From: JBFFSQ01 sp041572275
GTDB lineage: Bacteria > Pseudomonadota > Gammaproteobacteria > SZUA-229
Direction: 5' to 3'
DNA: 6,219 nt
NCBI GenBank assembly: GCA_041572275.1
Contig: JBFFSQ010000178.1
Span: 1-6,219 of the forward strand
The notes under the pieces are model-generated. The model was not told where the DNA came from, ran no database searches, and saw only the letters and a program-made list of their open reading frames with translations. The position numbers and the translations under genes were made by a program. This document shows, piece after piece, positions 1-5,648 of this stretch. Every line of letters begins with the position of its first letter. The stretch's first letter is position 1.

Positions 1-18
1 ACTAAAATCTAACTTCAT
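1..18 (-). CDS. Possible first codons of the next operon gene (cut by left edge)
   Basis: After the TAA of the PilP/MshK-like gene the minus strand has 40 bases before an ATG at 18, which is followed by five open codons (K-L-D-F-S) to the edge. A TTG in the same frame at 30 gives L-L-L-I before that methionine. Neither has a convincing Shine-Dalgarno. By analogy with MSHA and type IV pilus operons, the next gene would be a secretin (MshL), but six codons cannot show this and the true start may lie outside the window. Confidence 0.2.
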
Positions 19-58
19 TATCAGTAACAAGCGAACTGAACTCTATACCACTGGACAG

Positions 59-517
59 TTAATTTGATTCTTTTATCTGGTAATTTTCCTGAACCTGGTT
101 ATGACTTTCACGCCAGGTTTGTCCCGGCTTCATTTTCAACCATTGTTGATTCACTTTTACCGGGACTTTTGTTGACAGAGTCTTTAATGCTGAAGACTTA
201 ACCCGAATTGTCTCATCAATTGATTCTGACTTAAGCGTACTACGATTATTCACCCAGATAACAGGTTTGCCAGTTTCACTATAAACCACGCCGTTTAGCT
301 TTACCTCTAATGGCTTACGCACAGTTGTCGTAGATGATTGGCTAATATTTTTGCTACCAAACTGCCCAGATAATCTTAATCTATCCAGTTCTGCCCGTTG
401 CTGCGAAGAGGTAAAGAATGATTTCAGATTTGATATACGCGCCTTTTTATCTTCCGCAGATACAGTCATTGGTACGATTAATATACTCACATAAATTATC
501 GTCACTATGTATTTCAT
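59..517 (-). CDS. Small secreted PilP/GspC/MshK-like pilus assembly protein
   Basis: A 152-residue protein with a signal peptide (about 1-21, hydrophobic IVTIIYVSILIVPMTVSA, probable cleavage before EDKK). There is no lipobox cysteine, so it is not an obvious lipoprotein, unlike PilP. After a charged and serine-rich linker (about 22-66), a compact beta-rich domain begins with LEVKLNGVVYSETGKPVIWVNN (starting at about 70) and ends with VPVKVNQQWLKMKPGQTW (about 118-135). The pattern 'L-x-G-V-V... P-V-I-W-V-N-N' followed by 'L-K-M-K-P-G-Q' resembles the homology-region domain of GspC/PilP and matches what is expected of MshK, which would connect the PilO-like protein to a secretin. The start ATG at 517 lies 3 bp after the previous stop and has a strong AAGGGG ribosome binding site inside that gene. 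The exact family name is an inference from order and domain pattern. Confidence 0.8.
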   Translation of the reverse strand: MKYIVTIIYVSILIVPMTVSAEDKKARISNLKSFFTSSQQRAELDRLRLSGQFGSKNISQSSTTTVRKPLEVKLNGVVYSETGKPVIWVNNRSTLKSESIDETIRVKSSALKTLSTKVPVKVNQQWLKMKPGQTWRESHNQVQENYQIKESN

Positions 518-520
518 TGC

Positions 521-1141
521 TTAAGCCCCTTTTGGCCGAAAGGTATACCAATTAAGCAAACAATCCGCTTTGAAATTACGATCAGTGCCACTCGCTTCTA
601 GAGCAGCAGAACTACTAATCTTATTTCTTTTTATTGTGCATTCACCAATATCAAAAAGCCCCTGAGCTCTATACTCCAACTCACTCATCAGAGCAAACAA
701 ATCACCTTCATGTAACAACTGCATATTCAGATTCATTTTAGACACAAGAATATCTATACCTGGATATTTTGAACTCAGGGACTTATCCATTAAAACTTCC
801 TGTTTATCAATTTTATATTTGACATATGAAATCTGGTGATTACGGACAGATGACTCGACAACATCTACCCAACTGAATCTTTTTTCATTGCCAATCACGC
901 CTTTATGAATCAATTCATTAAACTTCTCGCCAAATTTTTCGATTAATTGCTTTCGCTCATGCGCTGTACTGTATTTATTTTTTATCTGCAAATATTTAAC
1001 TTCTGCCAAAACCTTGTCTTCATTCTGACTTTGCCAATATACATACGATGCCCCAATCAACACAGTAGAAAATAATATTGCAATTAACATCATTACTATT
1101 TCTCTTTGTACTGACATAACAGTTTCTTTAAACATGATCAT
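521..1141 (-). CDS. PilO/GspM/MshJ-like inner-membrane alignment-complex protein
   Basis: A protein of up to 206 residues with a short cytoplasmic N-terminus, one membrane helix (about 15-35, IVMMLIAILFSTVLIGASYVYW), a charged helical stretch that may form a coiled coil (about 40-78) and a small periplasmic domain (about 88-203). This is the layout of PilO, GspM and MshJ, which pair with PilN/GspL-type partners. Two periplasmic cysteines, C168 (DIGEC) and C194 (ADCLLNWYTF), flank the last strands and could form a disulfide. Three ATGs compete as starts: 1141, 1135 and 1117. The only Shine-Dalgarno-like stretch, GAAGG at 1145-1149, is three bases from the first but nine from the second, so 1135 (starting MFKETV) may be the real start; the long form is given here. 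The start overlaps the upstream gene by 14 or 8 bp. Sequence similarity within this family is low, so the call rests on topology and gene order. Confidence 0.8.
   Translation of the reverse strand: MIMFKETVMSVQREIVMMLIAILFSTVLIGASYVYWQSQNEDKVLAEVKYLQIKNKYSTAHERKQLIEKFGEKFNELIHKGVIGNEKRFSWVDVVESSVRNHQISYVKYKIDKQEVLMDKSLSSKYPGIDILVSKMNLNMQLLHEGDLFALMSELEYRAQGLFDIGECTIKRNKISSSAALEASGTDRNFKADCLLNWYTFRPKGA
526..531 (-). promoter_or_regulatory. Strong Shine-Dalgarno for the PilP/MshK-like gene
   Basis: The mRNA reads AAGGGG eight bases before the ATG at 517. It lies inside the last codons of the PilO-like gene (the P-K-G-A end). It is the best ribosome binding site in the window and fixes the start of the small secreted protein. 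Confidence 0.75.
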
Positions 1142-2702
1142 CGGCCTTCAACAGAACTCTTATTTCAAAGCTATTTCTATTACTTCCTGCCTTAGTCGAA
1201 TCGTTCGCACTATGTTCATTCTCAAAACTGGATTCTGGCCTCACATCAAAAGGAATCTTTAGTATTTCTGCTTTCTGAATCAACTCATTACTTTTCAACA
1301 ATTTAATGAAATTACTCACCTCAGTTACTGCTTTTTTAAAGCTGTTATCCGTAACAACATCGCCTACGATAATCGCATAGTGTTGATATGTATTTTTAGA
1401 CGCAGCCGCTCGCTTTGGTGACTTTCTTTGTTTTTTTCCTTCAAAAACTGCTTCGCCTAACTGTGTTCGCTTCCATTCCACAGAGGTCACTCTGATATGC
1501 TGCATATCAACATCAGATAACAGTCGGCTCATACTGATCAGAAAGTTTTGTGGCGAAATGGCCTTGTCTAAATTAATCTTTTCTGCAAGAAGAACTGAAG
1601 ACTTCATAACTTGTGCCCTGATTAGCTCTGACTCATAACGCTCTAACTCCTGTACATATTTATACTCAAGCTGTTTAGATTGCTTATCTATTACAGCTGC
1701 TTCATTCATGCTTATCTTCGATTCAGCATATAATACCAGGGCAATAAACAATGAAAACAACACTATCAAAGCACTTCCCATCTTTAATGCATTTCGTATA
1801 AGTCGCTGATAATAAAACCTGAACACATAAGACGGGCCATAATGCTTTTTCCAGAAAGATAATTTTCTTGCTATATATGAATAAAGACCACTGCAATATG
1901 GTTCCTTTATATCGCTACATCCGACTTTCTCATGCAGCTCATCCAGGTCATGATAAACATATTCCCTTAGAGGCGTATCTACACAATGTCTCTTTATAAT
2001 TTCGATGTCATCTTCATTGCAAACAACATGAATTGTTAACTTGTCATCAAATCCAATATGTCGTTGATTCGATAAAAATCTTGAAGTTTGCTCTACCTCT
2101 TCCGCAATATACTCACCTATATTCGCCTCATCGAGATTCACCACTGCTGAACGACTTATTTCAAAAGTTCCATCTTTAAAAAAGCTTTGACGCAAGTTAC
2201 TGGGTACTTGCTGCGATACAAGTAGGACGTTTCCTTGACGCTTATCCAGTAAGTCAACAACTGACTCACTTATCAATGGCAAAGACCATATGCCTGCGAC
2301 TTCCGTACCCGTTTCTGCAATGACTTTTAACCAAGGTTCAAGAATTTCTGGATTTGTTAGCACCCCATAAAATAACTTATCATCTCTCCGTCCACTACGT
2401 TCACGACCTCTGACTTTATGATAAACATAATCTACACTTTTTCTATAGTGCCGCTCGATTAAACGCTTAATAACAACTTTTCTATCGTTTAAATTAACAT
2501 GTGGGATATTTTCTTGTCTGAAGTCTTCCTCGATGACATCCACAAGAATGCGAGCAGGGCCATTTCGAGAAGCCTTTAAATAACGAGCGAAATCATCTAA
2601 TCCATCTTTAGATGGATTAAAAACGTAACTGTTTATAAAGTGATTTTTATGCCACTGAAAAACAGTTAAGGTAAATCCTGAAAAATAAAAAACGCGTTTC
2701 AC
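1128..2702 (-). CDS. MshI/GspL-like bitopic protein: divergent PilM-like cytoplasmic domain fused to PilN-like periplasmic domain
   Basis: A 524-residue protein with one central membrane helix (about 308-326, GSALIVLFSLFIALVLYA). The N-terminal 300 residues are cytoplasmic, following positive-inside logic (FRFYYQRLIRNALK precedes the helix). Their arrangement resembles the actin-like half of GspL/PilM/MshI, but I do not see the glycine-rich phosphate loop of PilM. Family-like segments are VDVIEEDFRQENIPH at 54-68, GRERSGRRDD at 99-108 and LRQSFFKDGTFEISRSAV at 170-187. The periplasmic part starts with a heptad-rich helix (about 328-375) and then a PilN/GspL-like domain (about 384-450 plus 453-522), with a very basic insert KKQRKSPKRAAASK at 423-436 between strands. 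The probable role is to link the ATPase to the PilO- and PilP-like proteins encoded next. The start is GTG at 2702, with AGGA five bases upstream; no better in-frame start exists. The 3' end overlaps the next gene. The topology is convincing; the name MshI is inferred from topology and neighbours. Confidence 0.85.
   Translation of the reverse strand: MKRVFYFSGFTLTVFQWHKNHFINSYVFNPSKDGLDDFARYLKASRNGPARILVDVIEEDFRQENIPHVNLNDRKVVIKRLIERHYRKSVDYVYHKVRGRERSGRRDDKLFYGVLTNPEILEPWLKVIAETGTEVAGIWSLPLISESVVDLLDKRQGNVLLVSQQVPSNLRQSFFKDGTFEISRSAVVNLDEANIGEYIAEEVEQTSRFLSNQRHIGFDDKLTIHVVCNEDDIEIIKRHCVDTPLREYVYHDLDELHEKVGCSDIKEPYCSGLYSYIARKLSFWKKHYGPSYVFRFYYQRLIRNALKMGSALIVLFSLFIALVLYAESKISMNEAAVIDKQSKQLEYKYVQELERYESELIRAQVMKSSVLLAEKINLDKAISPQNFLISMSRLLSDVDMQHIRVTSVEWKRTQLGEAVFEGKKQRKSPKRAAASKNTYQHYAIIVGDVVTDNSFKKAVTEVSNFIKLLKSNELIQKAEILKIPFDVRPESSFENEHSANDSTKAGSNRNSFEIRVLLKADDHV
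1145..1149 (-). promoter_or_regulatory. Shine-Dalgarno for the PilO-like gene, decides between start codons
   Basis: GAAGG in the mRNA, within the end of the PilM/PilN-like gene. It is three bases from the ATG at 1141, which is too close, and nine from the ATG at 1135. It therefore favours the second methionine of the PilO-like protein. Confidence 0.5.
2598..2619. repeat. Perfect 9-bp inverted repeat with 4-base loop inside the MshI-like gene
   Basis: The arms TAATCCATC (2598-2606) and GATGGATTA (2611-2619) are exact reverse complements around a TTTA loop. In the mRNA the hairpin starts about 83 bases after the GTG start and covers codons 28-35 (about F-N-P-S-K-D-G-L). No U-tract follows on the coding strand, so it is not a standard terminator. 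It may be a chance fold of the coding sequence or a structure affecting translation or decay. Confidence 0.6.
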
Positions 2703-2707
2703 TTTTT

Positions 2708-2711
2708 TCCT
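2708..2711 (-). promoter_or_regulatory. Shine-Dalgarno overlapping the mshG stop codon, serving a GTG start
   Basis: The mRNA reads TAGGAAAAAAGTG. The AGGA overlaps the mshG TAG stop and sits five bases before the GTG at 2702. This supports GTG as the start of the PilM/PilN-like gene and suggests that ribosomes finishing mshG re-initiate here. Confidence 0.7.
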
Positions 2712-3918
2712 AAAAATTCATCTTCGATAAGGAATCATATATCGGGCCTAATACAGCCGACATAATCCATAGCATAACAGCGCCTAACACGACTGTTATA
2801 ACAGGTGTTATTGCTGCTTCCATTTTATCTACAGTCTCTCTTACTTCTCTGTTATAGAAATAACTAACGTTGTTCAGCGCTTCATCAAGCGCACCTGTAT
2901 TTTCACCAACCTTTAGCATCCTTATAACCAATGGTGGAAAAATATTTACCTGCTTGAAGCTCTCACTGATCAAATCGCCGTCTTCAATATGACTACGTGC
3001 ATCCACCACTGATTTTGATAACACAGCATTATTTACTAGTCGTTCACTTATTTTTAATGCATCTAGAACCGTTAGACCTGAGCTATACATCATAGAAAAA
3101 TAATTCGCAAGCCTGGCCAGATTAGTTTTCAATATTAATGGCCCAAAAATATATAAGCGCAGCTTAATTTCATCCAGCCTATATCGAACGGCTTCATTTT
3201 TATTTGCCCAAATTTTTAAAGCCATTGAACTAATAATGGGCATACCAAATATTAAATACCAGTAACTTCCCATGAAATGCGATGTTGCTATAAGCGCACG
3301 TGTGTGTAGAGGAATAACACCGCCAATATCTTTAATAAAAGGAATCAATTGAGGAATTAAATACAACATCAAAAATGTTACGACTCCAATAACCACCAAT
3401 GTCACTATAGTTGGGTAAATCATGATTCTTTTGGTGTGTGATATCAGCTCATCCTGCCATTTAAGATTCTCTGCCAGATCATAAAGAACTTCAGATATTC
3501 TGCCGCTTTCTTCCCCAACCTTCACTAAGGTTATATAAACTTCATCAAAACTCTCGGGGAATTCCTGTAAAGCTTCTGAAAATGTTTTTCCCCCTTCTAT
3601 TTCATCTATCATTCCTGAGAGAACTTCACGTGTATGACCTTGATCTGTAGATTCTTTCAAGTCATTTATAGCATCAAGGATAGTTACACCTGATTTTGTT
3701 AGCTGCTGCATCTGAAAGGTGAAATTAATTAACTCTTTCCTGACAATTTTTTTACTCTTTAAGCTAAAAAATCCTGACTTATATTCTTTGTAATTAATTA
3801 ACTCCAGACCCATACCACTCAGGCGCTGTTCAAGATCAAGCACGTTATCTGCATCTATACGTGCATTTCTAAATCTACCATTGGCATCAATTGCCTTGTA
3901 CTTATAGGTCAGTGCCAT
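2710..3918 (-). CDS. mshG: MshG-type inner-membrane platform protein (GspF/PilC family)
   Basis: A 402-residue polytopic inner-membrane protein that forms the platform on which the assembly ATPase acts. It has the two tandem T2SF domains of the family. The first (about 63-186) carries FTFQMQQLTKSGVTILDA and later VGEESGRISEVL at 134-145. The second (about 266-390) repeats the pattern with LARLANYFSMMYSSGLTVLDA and VGENTGALDEAL at 337-348. Hydrophobic segments lie at about 167-187, 212-236 and 370-391, the usual three-helix layout. The length is typical and nothing is missing. The ATG start at 3918 lies 2 bp after the mshE stop, with only a poor Shine-Dalgarno match, so it is probably translated by coupling. 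The TAG stop overlaps the ribosome binding site of the next gene. In Vibrio cholerae mshG follows mshE but is itself followed by mshF; here a PilM/PilN-like gene follows instead. Confidence 0.96.
   Translation of the reverse strand: MALTYKYKAIDANGRFRNARIDADNVLDLEQRLSGMGLELINYKEYKSGFFSLKSKKIVRKELINFTFQMQQLTKSGVTILDAINDLKESTDQGHTREVLSGMIDEIEGGKTFSEALQEFPESFDEVYITLVKVGEESGRISEVLYDLAENLKWQDELISHTKRIMIYPTIVTLVVIGVVTFLMLYLIPQLIPFIKDIGGVIPLHTRALIATSHFMGSYWYLIFGMPIISSMALKIWANKNEAVRYRLDEIKLRLYIFGPLILKTNLARLANYFSMMYSSGLTVLDALKISERLVNNAVLSKSVVDARSHIEDGDLISESFKQVNIFPPLVIRMLKVGENTGALDEALNNVSYFYNREVRETVDKMEAAITPVITVVLGAVMLWIMSAVLGPIYDSLSKMNF
2785..2810. repeat. Extended palindrome in the 3' part of mshG
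   Basis: A perfect 12-bp palindrome CTGTTATAACAG (2793-2804) is flanked by the complementary arms TAACAC (2785-2790) and GTGTTA (2805-2810), with a two-base bulge on one side. In the mRNA this gives a bulged hairpin over the codons for TPVITVVL in the last membrane helix. It could be a coding coincidence, since the residues repeat an I/T-V pattern. Confidence 0.45.
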
Positions 3919-3920
3919 GA

Positions 3921-5648
3921 TTAAAGTCGATCCGTCAGGTCAATGACTCGACTTACCTCATCCAGTGTTGTTATGCCTTCAAGTATTCGCCTGACGGCAT
4001 CATCTGCCAGCGTCTTATAGCCCTGTTCCTTCAAATGAACTTTTATTTTGTTAAAGGTCATGCGCTCTGCAATCATCTCATCAATTTCATCGTTAAATCG
4101 AAGCACTTCAATTACTGCTACGCGTCCTTTATAACCTGTTGATTCACAGGCATCGCAACCCACGGCTTCATATATTAACTGTTCACTGGTTTCTTCAAGG
4201 CCTAATAAAGTTTTTTCAATGCTGTCTGCTTGCCTGGGTTTCTTACATTTTTTACATAGTGTTCTAACCAAACGCTGCCCAATGACACCAATCACATTGC
4301 CTGACATGATTTCTGTCTCGATACCAATATCGAGAAGCCTGGGAATGATGCCGAGTGCTGAATTAGTGTGAAGGGTTGAAAACACCTGATGGCCTGTCAT
4401 CGCAGCTCGAAATGCCATTTCAGCTGTGTCTTCATCACGAATCTCACCCACCAGAATAATATCCGGATCCTGTCGCATGATTGATCGGATACCATTGGCG
4501 AAATCCATTCTCACCACTTCATTAATGGAGGTCTGTCGAATCATATCCATCGGGTATTCGACCGGATCTTCCAGAGTCATGATATTGACCTGTTCAGATT
4601 TGACATAATTGAGCATGGAGTACAGGGTCGTCGTTTTACCGCTACCTGTTGGTCCTGTCACAAGAATAATCCCTTCCGGTCTTGCCATCATTAACTTGAC
4701 GGCTTTTACTGAATCGTCGTGCAAACCAAGATTATCCAGAGGCACAATCCCCTTTGCTCTGTCGAGTACACGGAGAACAATATTTTCACCATGGGTTGTC
4801 GGCTGTGCAGACACACGAAAATCAATCTGGTGACCTCCGATCACAAGACTAATGCGCCCATCCTGTGGTGCACGTGTTTCAGCAATATTCATATTACCCA
4901 TGACTTTCAAACGCACCACAATGGCCGACCAGTAGTCTCTATGTAAACTTCTCACTTGACGCAGTACGCCATCGATTCTAAATCGCAAACGCAGGAAACT
5001 TTCCTCAGGTTCAAAGTGAACATCTGATGCGCCACGCTTTACAGCATCGGACAATATGGCATCAACAAGTCTTACTAATGGTTGGCTGTATTCATTACCT
5101 TCCAAATCCAGACTCTGGTAATCAATCTCTCCGGTTTCTATCTCATTCAGAATGCCATCTACAGATAATTCATATCCGTAGAACTGATCGATAGCATTGC
5201 TGATTTCACCTTCCCCGGCCAGCAGTGGAACGATATCTATACGATTACCAACTATAGCTCGGATTCTATCCAGCACACCCAGATTATAGATATCAGCCAT
5301 TGCCAGATTCAGGCGATTCTCGCTAGCATCAAAACTTATCGGGATAACATTAAAACGAAGTGCGAGATCCTTACTAATCAGATTAATTGCTGCATCATCC
5401 GGAATTGTGCTACTGAGATCGATACTTTCACGACCTAGCATCTCACCCAGAGCATCACGCAAAACAGCCTCGGTGACAAAACCTAGTGCAACTAGTGCTG
5501 CACCTAACTGTTTACCTGATTTCTTCTGCTCTTTAAGCGCGATTTCAACCTGATCATTGGTTACCAGACCTTTTGTAACCAGCTCTTCACCCAGGCGTTT
5601 TTTACGTGCCCTTAGAGCCGCACCAATATCACGAATAGGCTCACTCAT
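3921..5648 (-). CDS. mshE: MshE-type pilus assembly ATPase (GspE/PilB family) with c-di-GMP-binding MshEN domain
   Basis: A 575-residue cytoplasmic hexameric secretion ATPase that should power pilus extension. The N-terminal MshEN domain (about 18-155) has two 24-residue c-di-GMP motifs: RLGEELVTKG...ALKEQ at 18-41, a 5-residue linker, then QLGAALVALG...ALGEM at 47-70. In the ATPase core the Walker A is GPTGSGKTT at 332-340, the Asp box is MTLEDPVEY at 357-365, the Walker B is DIILVGEIRD at 396-405, and the His box is MTGHQVFSTLHTN at 417-429. A tetracysteine zinc site follows (C465, C468, C498, C501: CKKC and CDAC). The catalytic set is complete and the length is normal for MshE, PilB and GspE. 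The start is the ATG at 5648, which overlaps the upstream stop by 8 bp; no strong Shine-Dalgarno precedes it, so coupling to the TPR gene is likely. The stop TAA is 2 bp before the next gene. The MshEN domain and the neighbouring MSHA-like genes favour MshE over PilB or GspE. Confidence 0.97.
   Translation of the reverse strand: MSEPIRDIGAALRARKKRLGEELVTKGLVTNDQVEIALKEQKKSGKQLGAALVALGFVTEAVLRDALGEMLGRESIDLSSTIPDDAAINLISKDLALRFNVIPISFDASENRLNLAMADIYNLGVLDRIRAIVGNRIDIVPLLAGEGEISNAIDQFYGYELSVDGILNEIETGEIDYQSLDLEGNEYSQPLVRLVDAILSDAVKRGASDVHFEPEESFLRLRFRIDGVLRQVRSLHRDYWSAIVVRLKVMGNMNIAETRAPQDGRISLVIGGHQIDFRVSAQPTTHGENIVLRVLDRAKGIVPLDNLGLHDDSVKAVKLMMARPEGIILVTGPTGSGKTTTLYSMLNYVKSEQVNIMTLEDPVEYPMDMIRQTSINEVVRMDFANGIRSIMRQDPDIILVGEIRDEDTAEMAFRAAMTGHQVFSTLHTNSALGIIPRLLDIGIETEIMSGNVIGVIGQRLVRTLCKKCKKPRQADSIEKTLLGLEETSEQLIYEAVGCDACESTGYKGRVAVIEVLRFNDEIDEMIAERMTFNKIKVHLKEQGYKTLADDAVRRILEGITTLDEVSRVIDLTDRL
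4316..4335. repeat. Perfect 8-bp inverted repeat with 4-base loop inside mshE
   Basis: The arms TCTCGATA (4316-4323) and TATCGAGA (4328-4335) are separated by CCAA. They lie in the codons for the conserved LLDIGIETE segment of the ATPase, so amino-acid constraint may explain the bases. No U-tract follows on the coding strand. Confidence 0.5.

Noticed and set aside
1..58. Terminator or promoter in the left-edge gap
   Set aside because: Only a four-base complementary pair is present, with no U-tract, and there are no convincing -35/-10 elements; the operon probably continues.
92..119. Inverted repeat AACCTGG / CCAGGTT near the end of the PilP-like gene as a terminator
   Set aside because: The 7-bp arms have a 14-base loop, no U-tract follows, and the repeat lies inside the coding region.
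1431..1437. Run of seven T (A7 in the mRNA) in the MshI-like gene as a phase-variation tract
   Set aside because: Seven bases is short for a contingency tract, and the run simply encodes part of a lysine-rich segment in an intact frame.
4426..4946. Three overlapping plus-strand open frames (60-75 codons)
   Set aside because: They lie antisense to the most conserved part of the MshE-type ATPase, show no recognisable protein features and have no ribosome binding site of note; they are shadows of mshE.
3921..5648. GspE or PilB instead of MshE
   Set aside because: The N-terminal tandem MshEN motifs and the adjacent TPR, MshG-like and PilM/PilN-fusion genes fit MSHA better. Some PilB and GspE proteins also carry MshEN domains, so the choice depends on context.
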